A DNA stretch of 56,006 nucleotides. Source: Bacteroidota bacterium (GTDB taxonomy: Bacteria > Bacteroidota > Bacteroidia > Chitinophagales > Chitinophagaceae). The DNA lies in contig JABDAZ010000017.1 of NCBI GenBank assembly GCA_013288945.1, positions 1 to 56,006 of the forward strand, read 5' to 3'. Position numbers and translations under genes: made by a program. Positions 34,504 through 44,144 of the stretch are shown in pieces. Position 1 is the stretch's first letter; the number at the start of each line of letters is the position of its first letter. Under the pieces are notes generated by a model. That model saw only the letters and a program-made list of their open reading frames with translations, was not told the origin of the DNA and searched no databases.

Positions 34504-36648
34504 TTAAGCTTGGTTTCCTTCGGGCTTTGCCATTAACACTTTGCGGCTCAATTTAAATTTGCCGGTTTTATTATCAACGCCAAGCAATTTTACTTTGATA
34601 TTGTCGCCTTCTGCCAATACGCCTTCCATTGTTTCTAAACGTTTCCAGGAAACTTCGCTGATATGCAACAATCCTTGTTTGCCAGGTAAAAATTCTACAA
34701 AAGCTCCGTAAGGCATTACTGATTTCACTTTTGCTTCATAAACAGTTCCAACTTCCGGCATGGCAACAATTCCTTTAATCCATGCAACGGCTTTATCCAA
34801 GCCTTCTTTTGCAGGACTGAAAATGCTTACTTCACCAAAATTGCCAACTTCTTCCAGGTTAATAGTTGTACCAGTTTCGCGTTGGATTTCCTGTATAATT
34901 TTTCCTTGTGGCCCGATGATAGCGCCGATAAATTCTTTATCGATAAATAATTTTTCCATGCGAGGAGCGTGGCCTTTCACTTCTGCACGTGCCGCTGGCA
35001 TACATTCGTACATTGCATCAAGAATATGCAAACGGCCTTTGCGCGCTTGTTCCAAAGCTTCGCGCATGGTGTCCATACTTAATCCGTCAACTTTAATATC
35101 CATCTGAACGCCACAAATTCCCTGGCGCGTTCCTGTTACTTTAAAATCCATATCACCCAAATGATCTTCATCACCAAGTATATCTGTTAAGATAGCATAT
35201 TTGCCATCTGTTCCTCTTGTTATTAATCCCATTGCAACGCCACTAACGTGTTTTGGAAAAGGAACACCGGCATCCATTAATGCGAGTGAACCTGCACAAA
35301 CTGTAGCCATAGAAGAAGAACCATTCGATTCCAAAATATCGCTCACCACGCGAACGGTGTAAGGATAATCATTTCCCGGCATCATCTTTTTTAAAGAACG
35401 CATAGCCAGGTTGCCATGGCCAACTTCACGGCGGCTTTGACCGCGCATCATTTTCACTTCACCCGTACTGAAAGGAGGGAAATTATAATGTAAAAAGAAT
35501 TTTGAATCGAAAGATTTTGCAGCACTTTCAACCAAAATTTCATCTAATGGAGTTCCGAATGTAACTGTTGTAAGTGATTGTGTTTCACCTCTTGTGAACA
35601 ATGCAGAACCATGCGGAGTTGGTAACGGATCAACTTCCATTGCTAGAGGGCGAACCTGATCAAGGCTGCGACCGTCAAGGCGGATACGATCATCCAAAAT
35701 CATATTGCGAACAACATCCCACTTCAAATCTTCGTAATATTTTTTGGCTAACTTTTTATCTTTATCTGTTGCTTCTTCGCCAAGGCTAGCAATCAATTCG
35801 TCTTTTAAAACGCTATATGCATCGCTGCGAACATGTTTTGCGCTTCCAGCTTTTGAAATTTCATACACTTTTGCAGATGCAAAATCATTTACTTTTTTCT
35901 GAATTTCTTCGTTCTGCTCAGGTTTTTTATAATCCCTTTTTGCAGTAACGCCTACTTTATTTCTTAATTCTTCCTGCCCTTTTATTTGAATGCGGATTGC
36001 ATCATGTGCAAGTTGCAAAGCTTTCACTAAATCCTCTTCACTGCATTCGCCAGCTTCGCCTTCAACCATCATCAGGTTTTTATCGGTCGCAGCGATAATA
36101 AACTCCATGTCTGATTTTTCCAGTTCGGTACGTGTTGGATTAACGATTAATTGTCCGTCAACACGCGCAATTCTTACTTCACTAATAATTTCTTTAACCG
36201 GAATATCTGAAACTGCCAACGCTGCAGAAGCTGCAAGGCAAGCCAATGCATCGGGCATCACTTCATAATCGCTGGAAACCAAACTTACCAAAACCTGCAC
36301 GTCACATAAATAATCTTCCGGAAACAATGGGCGCAATGCACGATCTATTAATCGGCTGGTTAATATTTCATAATCATTCAATCTTGCTTCCCTTTTAAAA
36401 AATGAACCGGGAATACGGCCTGCAGATGAAAATTTTTCCTGGTAATCTACAGAAAGCGGGAAAAAATCCTGGCCTTCTTTCGGATCTTTGTTGGCAACAA
36501 CAGTTGCGAGAATAATACAATTTCCCTGGCGCACAGTAACAGCTCCGTCGGCCTGGCGCGCGAGTTTGCCTGTTTCGATAGTAACGTCGCGGCCACCACC
36601 TATATCAAAAGTTACACTAATTGGTTGTGAAAGCATATGGCTATTCAT
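34504..36648 (-). CDS. pnp: Polyribonucleotide nucleotidyltransferase (PNPase)
   Basis: 714 residues. Two RNase PH domains (about 12-150 and 315-555: VDYQEKFSSAGRIPGSFFKREAR, LFTRGETQSL), an intervening helical domain, then KH (APRMEKLFIDKEFIGAIIGPQGKIIQEI) and S1 (VGTVYEAKVKSVMPYGAFVEFLPG). It degrades RNA by phosphorolysis from the 3' end and is usually part of the degradosome. Start ATG 36648; a second Met lies four residues on. It follows rpsO on the same strand, the classic rpsO-pnp pair. Confidence 0.97.
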   Translation of the reverse strand: MNSHMLSQPISVTFDIGGGRDVTIETGKLARQADGAVTVRQGNCIILATVVANKDPKEGQDFFPLSVDYQEKFSSAGRIPGSFFKREARLNDYEILTSRLIDRALRPLFPEDYLCDVQVLVSLVSSDYEVMPDALACLAASAALAVSDIPVKEIISEVRIARVDGQLIVNPTRTELEKSDMEFIIAATDKNLMMVEGEAGECSEEDLVKALQLAHDAIRIQIKGQEELRNKVGVTAKRDYKKPEQNEEIQKKVNDFASAKVYEISKAGSAKHVRSDAYSVLKDELIASLGEEATDKDKKLAKKYYEDLKWDVVRNMILDDRIRLDGRSLDQVRPLAMEVDPLPTPHGSALFTRGETQSLTTVTFGTPLDEILVESAAKSFDSKFFLHYNFPPFSTGEVKMMRGQSRREVGHGNLAMRSLKKMMPGNDYPYTVRVVSDILESNGSSSMATVCAGSLALMDAGVPFPKHVSGVAMGLITRGTDGKYAILTDILGDEDHLGDMDFKVTGTRQGICGVQMDIKVDGLSMDTMREALEQARKGRLHILDAMYECMPAARAEVKGHAPRMEKLFIDKEFIGAIIGPQGKIIQEIQRETGTTINLEEVGNFGEVSIFSPAKEGLDKAVAWIKGIVAMPEVGTVYEAKVKSVMPYGAFVEFLPGKQGLLHISEVSWKRLETMEGVLAEGDNIKVKLLGVDNKTGKFKLSRKVLMAKPEGNQA

Positions 36649-36737
36649 TCTTTATTGAACTATGAATTGCATATTAACAGGCAAACCATAATCCGGGTTT
36701 AAAAATCGATAGTTTTGAAAAATACCTGTATACAGAA

Positions 36738-36776
36738 AAAACTATTCCCAACCGGCATTCAGTTGGGAATAGTTTT
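36738..36776 (-). terminator. Terminator between rpsO and pnp
   Basis: AAAACTATTCCCAAC (36738-36752) and its exact reverse complement (36762-36776) form a 15-bp stem. On the minus strand it ends in six T. It probably ends most rpsO transcripts, with pnp receiving read-through or its own promoter. Confidence 0.85.
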
Positions 36777-36791
36777 ATTATACATAATTTC

Positions 36792-37064
36792 TTATTTTCT
36801 AAGTCCTAATTTTTCAATCAGCTGGCGGTAACCTTGCAGGTTGTGTTTGCTTAAATAAGTAAGCAAGCGTTTTCTTTTACCAACCATTTGCATTAAACCA
36901 CGATTTGTGGAAAAATCTTTTTTGTTGGCTTTAAGGTGCAATGAAATACTGTTAATACGTTCAGTTAATAGCGCAACCTGTCCTTCAATAGAACCGGTGT
37001 TTTCAGATTTACCACCAAAATCAGCAAAAAAACCTGCTTTTTTTTCTTTTGTCAAATACGGCAT
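36792..37064 (-). CDS. rpsO: 30S ribosomal protein S15
   Basis: 90 residues. Family segments: FGGKSENTGSIEGQVALLTERI, LKANKKDFSTNRGLMQMVGKRKRLL and YLSKHNLQGYRQLIEKLGLR. S15 binds the 16S central domain and bridges to 23S rRNA. ATG 37064, with a -7 box 39 nt upstream. Confidence 0.97.
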   Translation of the reverse strand: MPYLTKEKKAGFFADFGGKSENTGSIEGQVALLTERINSISLHLKANKKDFSTNRGLMQMVGKRKRLLTYLSKHNLQGYRQLIEKLGLRK

Positions 37065-37102
37065 CTCAAAATTTTTTTTAAATTATTCTTCTTTTTCGGC
37101 TG

Positions 37103-37110
37103 CAAAGGTA
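37103..37110 (-). promoter_or_regulatory. Candidate -7 box of rpsO
   Basis: TACCTTTG on the minus strand, an exact TAnnTTTG, 39 nt before the rpsO ATG. Confidence 0.55.
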
Positions 37111-37187
37111 AAGGAAATATTCTGAAATTTGAAAAACTTACAAAATGAATTTACCCGCATCTCCGCTTTAAATTGAAAAAACTGCAT

Positions 37188-37195
37188 TAGGTTTG
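37188..37195 (+). promoter_or_regulatory. Candidate -7 box of the glycosyltransferase pair
   Basis: TAGGTTTG, an exact TAnnTTTG, ending 27 nt before the TTG start at 37223. It supports that start and gives the two-gene unit a promoter. Confidence 0.5.
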
Positions 37196-37222
37196 AGCAG
37201 ATTTCAATATAATTAATACCAT

Positions 37223-38311
37223 TTGAAAAAAATATATTTTATAGTTACCAATAACCTTGTTTACGATCAGCGGATGAACCGCATTTGCACTTCGTTGCAA
37301 AATAACGGTTATGCAGTTACGCTTGTCGGCAGAAACCAGCCAAATAATGTTCCGCTTAATAAAAAGCCATTTAATCAGGTTCGGCTGAATTGCTGGTTTA
37401 GCAAAGGCAAATTTTTCTATATAGAATTTAATCTTCGTTTATTCTTTTATCTTCTTTTTAAAAAAATGGATGCCATTTGTGCCATTGATTTAGACACGAT
37501 AATGCCCGTTTTATTTATTTCAAATTTAAAAAAAATTCCACGCATATATGATGCGCACGAATTGTTTTGTGAAATGAAAGAAGTGGTTACAAGGCCGTCA
37601 ATTTATAAAGCATGGAAATTTATAGAAAGAAAAACAGTTCCAAAATTTATTAATGGCTACACAGTTTGCAAACCAATTGCAGATGAATTTGAAAAAATGT
37701 ATCGCGTTAGCTATAAAATAATAAGAAATATTTCTGTTTTAAAAAATTTGCCGGTTATTAATAAAAAAGAAAAATATATTTTATACCAAGGTGCCGTTAA
37801 TGAAGGAAGAAGTTTTGAAACATTAATACCTGCAATGAAAGATGTTGATGTACCATTAATAATTTGCGGCGATGGGAATTTTATGCAGCAGGCAAAAGCA
37901 CTTGTTGAAAAAAATAATCTTGGCCATAAAATTATTTTTAAAGGCATGCTCCTGCCGGATGAATTAATAAATTATACAAACAACGCAACCATCGGAATTA
38001 CTTTGTTCGAAAATAATGGATTAAGCAATTATTATTCACTTGCAAACCGTTTTTTTGATTACATGCACGCAGCTATTCCACAGGTTTGCGTAAACTATCC
38101 TGCGTATGCTGAAATTAATAATCAATATAAAATTGCATCACTTATTAATGATGTAGAACCTGCAACAATTTCAAATGCTTTAAACAATTTATTGCGCAAC
38201 GATGTTCTATACAATGAACTGCAATCAGCATGTATAAAAGCACGGGAAGTTTTTAACTGGCAGGAAGAAGAAAAAAAACTTATCCAATTTTATAATCAAA
38301 TATTGCATTAA
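37223..38311 (+). CDS. GT-B glycosyltransferase (GT4-like)
   Basis: 362 residues with a TTG start; stops close the frame just upstream and the protein begins MKKIYFIVTNNLVYDQRMNR as in related enzymes. N-terminal Rossmann half to about 165 (AICAIDLDTIMPVLFI, RIYDAHELFCEMKEV). C-terminal half: KYILYQGAVNEGRSFETLI, PLIICGDGNFMQQA and GITLFENNGLSNYYSLANRFFDYMHA, with the donor-binding Glu region. It likely adds a sugar to a surface glycan. Its TAA abuts the start of the next gene. Confidence 0.85.
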   Translation: MKKIYFIVTNNLVYDQRMNRICTSLQNNGYAVTLVGRNQPNNVPLNKKPFNQVRLNCWFSKGKFFYIEFNLRLFFYLLFKKMDAICAIDLDTIMPVLFISNLKKIPRIYDAHELFCEMKEVVTRPSIYKAWKFIERKTVPKFINGYTVCKPIADEFEKMYRVSYKIIRNISVLKNLPVINKKEKYILYQGAVNEGRSFETLIPAMKDVDVPLIICGDGNFMQQAKALVEKNNLGHKIIFKGMLLPDELINYTNNATIGITLFENNGLSNYYSLANRFFDYMHAAIPQVCVNYPAYAEINNQYKIASLINDVEPATISNALNNLLRNDVLYNELQSACIKAREVFNWQEEEKKLIQFYNQILH

Positions 38312-39436
38312 TTGGTGGAGAAACATTTACATATCGTTTGTTTGGATGTACCTTATCCTGTTGATTACGGTGGCGTTTTTGATTTATTTTATAAAATAAA
38401 AACATTGCATAATCTTGGTATAAAAATTCATTTGCATTGCTTTGAATACGGGCGCGGCGAGCAGCCAACGCTTAATGATTATTGTGAAGAAGTAAAATAT
38501 TATCGAAGGCAAAAAGGCCATAAAGGCTTCTCTCATAAATTTCCTTATATCGTTTGTTCGCGGTCAAATGCTGCGCTGCATGATAATTTATTAATGGATG
38601 ATTATCCTGTTTTTTTAGAAGGCATTCATTGCACGTATTTATTGAATGATGAAAGGTTCGCAAACCGCAAAATATTTTTGCGCATCCATAATATTGAATA
38701 CAAATATTACCGCGAATTATATCACTCAGAAAGTTCTATCTTAAAAAAAATATATTACGCATACGAAAGTTTTTTATTAAAAAAATATGAAAAAAAAGTC
38801 GCCAATAAAGCTTTTTTAATAACTGTTTCTTCGCAGGATGCTGATTGTTTTATTAATGAATTTCTTGCAAAAAAAATTGAACAGCTCCCTGTTTTTCTTC
38901 CTTATCAACATGTAGAATCAGGCACTGGCAATGGTTGTTTTTGTTTATACCACGGCAATTTATCTGTTGCTGAAAATGAAGTTGCTGCAATATGGTTACT
39001 GGAAAATGTTTTTAATGATCTTGATGTGCCTTTTGTTATTGCAGGAAAAAATCCATCTGCGCGTTTGCAACATTTGGCGCACCAGCACAGGCAAACTTGT
39101 TTGGTAAGCAATCCCAGCGAACTGGAAATGCAGGATATGATTAATAAAGCGCAGATTAATATTCTTCCGTCTTTTAATAATACGGGTATAAAATTAAAAT
39201 TGCTGAACGCTTTATACAATGGAAGGCATTGTATTGTGAATGAGCAAACTGTAAAATCAACCGGACTGGAATCCTTATGCCACGTGGCTTCCGGGGAAAA
39301 GGGATGTAAAAATATGATTAAGGAATTGTATGAAAGGCCTTTTCATAATGATGAAATTACTGCGCGTAATAAATTACTATCCGGATATTTTGATAATGAA
39401 AAAAACGGCAAACAACTTATTGAATGGATATGGTAG
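38312..39436 (+). CDS. GT-B glycosyltransferase, second of a pair
   Basis: 374 residues. The start is TTG 38312 or GTG 38315, immediately after the preceding stop (zero gap), so translation is surely coupled. N-terminal half: HIVCLDVPYPVDYGG, LRIHNIEYKYYREL. C-terminal half: CLYHGNLSVAENEVAAIWL, PFVIAGKNPSARL, INILPSFNNTGIKLKLLNAL and GRHCIVNE, matching GT1/GT4-type proteins. Acceptor unknown. Its 3' end overlaps the convergent ftsE by 20 nt. Confidence 0.82.
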   Translation: MVEKHLHIVCLDVPYPVDYGGVFDLFYKIKTLHNLGIKIHLHCFEYGRGEQPTLNDYCEEVKYYRRQKGHKGFSHKFPYIVCSRSNAALHDNLLMDDYPVFLEGIHCTYLLNDERFANRKIFLRIHNIEYKYYRELYHSESSILKKIYYAYESFLLKKYEKKVANKAFLITVSSQDADCFINEFLAKKIEQLPVFLPYQHVESGTGNGCFCLYHGNLSVAENEVAAIWLLENVFNDLDVPFVIAGKNPSARLQHLAHQHRQTCLVSNPSELEMQDMINKAQINILPSFNNTGIKLKLLNALYNGRHCIVNEQTVKSTGLESLCHVASGEKGCKNMIKELYERPFHNDEITARNKLLSGYFDNEKNGKQLIEWIW

Positions 39437-40106
39437 CATTATCAAGTACACGGCCTTTTTCAGTTCTTAAAGTTCGCCCCGGATATTTATTAATAACAAT
39501 ATAATCATGCGTTGCCATTATTATTGAAGTGCCATAATCTTTACTAATCTGAAAAAGCAATTGCATAATTTCATCAGAAGTTTCCGGATCTAAATTTCCT
39601 GTTGGTTCATCTGCCAAAATTAATTTTGGTGAATTTAATAATGCGCGGGCAACATCAACACGCTGTTGTTCGCCGCCGCTCATTTCAAAAGGCATTTTAA
39701 AACCTTTCGATTTTAATCCAACTTTATCCAACACATCTGCAATTTTTTCGTCCATTAATTTTTCATCTTTCCATCCGGTTGCACGCAAAACAAACTTTAA
39801 ATTATCATTTACATTCCTGTCAGTAAGCAATTGAAAATCCTGGAAAACCACGCCCAGGTTGCGTCTTAAGTATGGCACTTTTTTCCAGTCCATATCTTTT
39901 AAATTAAAACCGGCCACTTCGCCTTCGCCATCTTTCAATAATAAATCACCATATAATGTCTTTAATAAACTTGATTTTCCTGCGCCGGTTTTGCCAACGA
40001 GATAAACAAATTCACCTTTATTAACGATAATATTTACATCCTGCAAAATGAGGTTTGTTCCCTGGTAAATATTTACATTTTTTAATCGAACAATAACTTC
40101 TGCCAT
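39417..40106 (-). CDS. ftsE: Cell-division ABC-type ATPase FtsE
   Basis: 229 residues, a complete ABC ATPase: Walker [12 protein letters not shown]-loop VVFQDFQLL, signature [15 protein letters not shown], Walker [13 protein letters not shown] and switch His in ATHDY. Length, the VVFQDFQLL segment and the lack of a C-terminal extension fit FtsE, which with FtsX activates septal wall hydrolases. ftsX is not adjacent. A lone LolD-type ATPase is the alternative. Confidence 0.85.
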   Translation of the reverse strand: MAEVIVRLKNVNIYQGTNLILQDVNIIVNKGEFVYLVGKTGAGKSSLLKTLYGDLLLKDGEGEVAGFNLKDMDWKKVPYLRRNLGVVFQDFQLLTDRNVNDNLKFVLRATGWKDEKLMDEKIADVLDKVGLKSKGFKMPFEMSGGEQQRVDVARALLNSPKLILADEPTGNLDPETSDEIMQLLFQISKDYGTSIIMATHDYIVINKYPGRTLRTEKGRVLDNATISIQ

Positions 40107-40123
40107 AATTAATATTAATAAAA

Positions 40124-40131
40124 CAAAAATA
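40124..40131 (-). promoter_or_regulatory. Candidate -7 box of ftsE
   Basis: TATTTTTG on the minus strand, an exact TAnnTTTG, 18 nt before the ftsE ATG. Confidence 0.4.
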
Positions 40132-40218
40132 AGAAATAAATATCGTTACCGACTAAGCATTTACTTTATTATGCAGCAGTTTTTTTTGTATTTTTATAAC
40201 AGTTAATCATCTCTCTAA

Positions 40219-42219
40219 ATGAACCGTAACTGTTTTATCAAGAATTACATTGTTGTTTTTCCGTTACTTTTTTCCCTTCTTACTTTTTCGCAAACTAAAC
40301 TTATTAATGCATCAACAAATGAAATTGCGGTTGATAAAATTGAACAATCGAAAATTATAGAATCACTCAAACAAAAAATAAAATCACTTCCTGATAACAA
40401 AGAAAAATTACAACTTCTTTTTTCAATGTGCGATACTTTTGGAAGGGCTTTTCCGCCAGACACTTTGTATTATTATGCAAACCTTGCCAAAGCAATTTCA
40501 ATAAAAGAAAAAGTTGATACAAGCATTTTAAAATGTAATATTTTTTTAGCAAGCAGTTTTTTACGAAGAGGCTTACTAGATTCATCTGAAAAAATTATTG
40601 ATGAAAATGTTGCTGCTTATAAAGATCCCAAATACACGGTTTACAGGAATAACTTTTTGATGTTGAAATCAAATATTCTTGTTCGGCAAAACAAATTAAA
40701 AGAATCATTAAAAAACAGTTTTGAAGTATTAACAAGCGCGGAAGATTTGGTTGATACTTCAACACAAATGAAAGCGCTGCTTGCAATTGGTTGGGCGTAT
40801 ATGGAACTCAACCAATCACGCCAGTCGATTGATTGGTTGCTTAAAGGTTGCAATCTTGATGTGCTTTCTCATCAAAAATATTCGCTTGCCGTTATATACA
40901 ATGATATTGCTGCGGTATATAATGATTTACATAAAAATGATTCGTCTGTTTTTTATGTAACGCTTGCTATAAATATTGCAAAGCAAAAGAAAGATTTAAC
41001 TGCATTGGCAAACGCATATAATATTTATGCAGGAACAGAAATTGACAATAAAAATAACGCACATGCAGAAGCATTATTAAAAGATGGTTTGGAAATAAGA
41101 AAAATAATTGGCGATCCATTTTTTATAGTTTCCGACATGTATGAACTTTCAGTTTTTTATGCCAATAATCATGCGCCCGAAAAAGGAATTGCCTTGGCAA
41201 ATGAAGGCATTTCCATTGCTGAAAAAAATAATTTGCGCGCCAAGCTTCCAATATTATATGAGGCTTTGGCTGAAAATTATAAGAACGCTGGCAACATGGC
41301 AAAGTACAGCAATGTGCTTAATAAAATTATCAGCTTAAAAGATTCTTTGTATGAAAAAAATAAAGCTGAAGCACTATCGGAAATGGAAACAAAATACGAC
41401 GTGCAGAAGAAAGAAAATATTATTATCAAACAAAAATTAGACCTCACAAAAAAGAACAGTTTAATTTATGGAACATTAATACTACTTGCAATAACAGTTC
41501 TTGTTTCTTACATAATTTTTCAAACGAGAAAAAAAAATCAGCAGCTAAAAATGCAGGAAATTGTTATTGATCAAAAAAGAAAAACAATGGACGCTGTAAT
41601 GCAGGCCGAAGAAAATGAACGCAAAAGAATTGCTGCAGAATTGCACGACAGCGTTGCGCAAAAAATGGTAGTTGCAAAATTAAATTTAGAAGTGCTGGAA
41701 GGTTATTTACCAATATTAAATCAGGAACAACGGCATGTTTATAATAACATTTTTTCTTTGGTTGATGATTCATGTACGGAAGTGCGCGCGCTTTCTCACA
41801 GCATGATGCCGCAAGCTTTTTTTCAATCAGGATTAACAGATGCAGTGAAAAACTTTATAGATAAAATTGAAAACAAAAACCTGCGCATTTCTTTTAGCGC
41901 CGAAGGAGATTTGAGTAATCTTGATAACAATATGGAGATAATGATTTACCGCATTATCCAGGAATGTTTGCAAAATATTATTAAGCACGCAGATGCATCT
42001 AAAGTTGATATTTCTATTAATATGGAGAACGATGAAATTGATGTAACCATTGAAGATAATGGCGTTGGGTTTGATACCAGTTTATTGGAAACAAAAGATG
42101 GAATGGGAATGAAAAATATAAAATCGAGAGTAGAATTTTTAAATGGAAATGTTGATATCAATAGTGAGATTGGTAACGGAACTGTAATTGCTTTTTTTGT
42201 TCCGTTGAATAAAAAATAA
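40219..42219 (+). CDS. TPR-containing sensor histidine kinase (HisKA_3 type)
   Basis: 666 residues. Signal peptide/anchor (IVVFPLLFSLLTF), then a periplasmic region of TPR-like helical repeats (about 50-385). A transmembrane helix lies at about 414-436 (SLIYGTLILLAITVLVSYII), followed by a short coiled coil. HisKA_3 dimerisation domain: RKRIAAELHDSVAQKMVVA with phospho-acceptor His476. HATPase_c has QECLQNIIKHADAS and DNGVGFD (about 612). It senses an unknown signal and phosphorylates the LuxR-type regulator encoded next. ATG 40219. Confidence 0.92.
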   Translation: MNRNCFIKNYIVVFPLLFSLLTFSQTKLINASTNEIAVDKIEQSKIIESLKQKIKSLPDNKEKLQLLFSMCDTFGRAFPPDTLYYYANLAKAISIKEKVDTSILKCNIFLASSFLRRGLLDSSEKIIDENVAAYKDPKYTVYRNNFLMLKSNILVRQNKLKESLKNSFEVLTSAEDLVDTSTQMKALLAIGWAYMELNQSRQSIDWLLKGCNLDVLSHQKYSLAVIYNDIAAVYNDLHKNDSSVFYVTLAINIAKQKKDLTALANAYNIYAGTEIDNKNNAHAEALLKDGLEIRKIIGDPFFIVSDMYELSVFYANNHAPEKGIALANEGISIAEKNNLRAKLPILYEALAENYKNAGNMAKYSNVLNKIISLKDSLYEKNKAEALSEMETKYDVQKKENIIIKQKLDLTKKNSLIYGTLILLAITVLVSYIIFQTRKKNQQLKMQEIVIDQKRKTMDAVMQAEENERKRIAAELHDSVAQKMVVAKLNLEVLEGYLPILNQEQRHVYNNIFSLVDDSCTEVRALSHSMMPQAFFQSGLTDAVKNFIDKIENKNLRISFSAEGDLSNLDNNMEIMIYRIIQECLQNIIKHADASKVDISINMENDEIDVTIEDNGVGFDTSLLETKDGMGMKNIKSRVEFLNGNVDINSEIGNGTVIAFFVPLNKK

Positions 42220-42267
42220 TCAGTTTATAAAATCTTTAAAAAATATTTTATTAATAAAAATTTATCC

Positions 42268-42900
42268 ATAATAAAGTTAGCAATTGTTGACGATCACCAG
42301 ATTGTTGTTGACGGGTTAAAGCTTTTATTGAAAGATAAAAAAAAGTTTGAAATCGTTGCTGAGTCTACATCTGCAAAAAAAATGTTTGATTTATTAAAAC
42401 AACATTTGCCAGATGTATTAATAACAGATATTATGATGGCCGAGATGGATGGTTATGAATTATCCGTAAAAGTAAAACAGGAAATCCCATCAATAAAAAT
42501 ACTTGCATTATCAATGAGCGAAGATGGTTTTATGATTACAAAAATGATTGAGCAGGCAAAGATTGATGGTTATATTCCAAAAGCTTCTGGCAAGCAGGAA
42601 TTGGTTAATGCAATTGAATCAATTATTAATGGCAATGAATATTTTGCGACGCAAATTCTCGATTTATATGAGTCGTATAAAAAAATAAAAAACGAGAGCG
42701 CCGCATATAATTTAACTGCGCGCGAATTGCAAATTATTGATTGCATGATTCAGCATTTAAGCAATAAAGAAATCGCAACAAAATTTTTTATAAGTGAACG
42801 CACAGTGGAAACGCACCGCAAAAATATTTTTAGAAAAACAAATACAAAAGGAGTGGGCACACTTGTTGAATTCGTAAAAAAACATAAACTATTGGGCTGA
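42268..42900 (+). CDS. LuxR/NarL-type response regulator with non-canonical start
   Basis: The complete receiver is present only if translation begins upstream of the first TTG at 42328. The frame reads IKLAIVDDHQIVVDGLKLL, giving the acidic pair, then the phospho-acceptor Asp in LITDIMMAEMDGY and Lys in IPKASG at family spacing (about 54 and 105). The C-terminal HTH is LTARELQIIDCMIQHLSNKEI, SERTVETHRKNIF. No ATG, GTG or TTG exists upstream in frame; possible starts are ATA 42268/42271 or ATT 42250. It partners with the kinase that ends 48 nt before. Confidence 0.85.
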   Translation: MIKLAIVDDHQIVVDGLKLLLKDKKKFEIVAESTSAKKMFDLLKQHLPDVLITDIMMAEMDGYELSVKVKQEIPSIKILALSMSEDGFMITKMIEQAKIDGYIPKASGKQELVNAIESIINGNEYFATQILDLYESYKKIKNESAAYNLTARELQIIDCMIQHLSNKEIATKFFISERTVETHRKNIFRKTNTKGVGTLVEFVKKHKLLG

Positions 42901-42934
42901 TAAAAACTGATTAATAAAAAATAAATTTTCCATT

Positions 42935-44119
42935 TTATCCAAATGATTTCGAGTTGATAAATGATGTACCATCTTCAATTTGTGCCATATAAGTTTTCAA
43001 TTCTTTGCCGGTATGTTTGTAATAAGCTGTTGTAATATTTTCTTTTAAATTTTCAACGGCTTCATTTTTTACTAAATTAATTGTGCAGCCACCAAAGCCG
43101 CCGCCCATCATTCTCGCACCTAAAATAGCTTTATTATTTTTTACATAATCAACCAAAAAATCAAGTTCGTCGCAGCTCACTTCATATTGTTTACTTAAAC
43201 CTTCGTGCGATGCAAACATTTGTTTTCCCAAACTATTAATGTCATCTTTTTTTAAATCACCGCAAGCTTTTAAAAGCCTTGCATTTTCTTCAACAACATA
43301 TTTGCAGCGCTGGTATATTAATGCATCTTTTTCAGCAACATATTTATCAAGCATTTCTATATTAACATCACGCAAATTTTTTATTTCAGGAAAATATTTT
43401 TTTAAGATAGAAACGCCTTCTTCGCATTGATGGCGGCGCGTATTATATTCAGTTGATGCGAGTGCATGTTTTACATCACTGTCAAATAAAACAATTGTAA
43501 TTCCCTGCATATTCAGCGGAACATATTCATAATCCAGGGAGCGGCAATCTAATTTTACAGCATGGTTTTTTTTGCCAAACATACTTGCAAACTGATCCAT
43601 AATTCCGCATTGCACATGTGCAAATTCATGCTCTGCATGTTGCGACATTTTTACCAAAGTAAATTTATCGAGCGAAGATTTTAAATATTCATTCAATGCC
43701 ATCGCCATCGCGCATTCAACTGCTGCAGATGATGAAAGCCCTGAGCCTGTTGGAACATCGGCTGTTAATGCTGCTTCAAATCCATTAATAACAATTCCTT
43801 TTTGTTTGTATTGATCTGCAACACCAAGCAAATAATTTGGCCATGAAATTTCACTTTCAATAATTTGATCAGTTGTTGTTTCATGCGTTTCATTCAAATC
43901 AATTGCATGTAAAATTATTTTGTTATCCGTGCGCGGAGTTAATGCGATATACGCTGCTTTATCAATTGCAGCGGGCAATACAAAGCCCTCATTGTAATCT
44001 GTATGTTCGCCAATTAAATTAATTCTTCCCGGTGAGCGGACTATAATTGTATCGTTATTAATATATTTTTTTAGCCTCGTTGTTATTTCTTTTTTCAATT
44101 CGATCGCCTGCTGTTCCAC
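42935..44119 (-). CDS. galK: Galactokinase
   Basis: 394 residues with a GTG start at 44119. GHMP-kinase fold: the signature GRINLIGEHTDYNEGFVLPAAID near 32-54, the phosphate loop PTGSGLSSSAAVECAMA at about 128-144, and the C-terminal GARMMGGGFGGCTINLV. It phosphorylates alpha-galactose at C1 (Leloir pathway). galT and galE are not here. It lies 25 nt behind the GH5-like hydrolase on the same strand, suggesting the hydrolase releases galactose. Confidence 0.95.
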   Translation of the reverse strand: MEQQAIELKKEITTRLKKYINNDTIIVRSPGRINLIGEHTDYNEGFVLPAAIDKAAYIALTPRTDNKIILHAIDLNETHETTTDQIIESEISWPNYLLGVADQYKQKGIVINGFEAALTADVPTGSGLSSSAAVECAMAMALNEYLKSSLDKFTLVKMSQHAEHEFAHVQCGIMDQFASMFGKKNHAVKLDCRSLDYEYVPLNMQGITIVLFDSDVKHALASTEYNTRRHQCEEGVSILKKYFPEIKNLRDVNIEMLDKYVAEKDALIYQRCKYVVEENARLLKACGDLKKDDINSLGKQMFASHEGLSKQYEVSCDELDFLVDYVKNNKAILGARMMGGGFGGCTINLVKNEAVENLKENITTAYYKHTGKELKTYMAQIEDGTSFINSKSFG

Positions 44120-44144
44120 GTAATTTTTTTATTAATAAATAAAA

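Noticed and set aside
36648-36700. TATGGTTTG upstream of pnp as a promoter
   Set aside because: The spacer between TA and TTTG is three bases rather than two, so it does not fit the -7 consensus.
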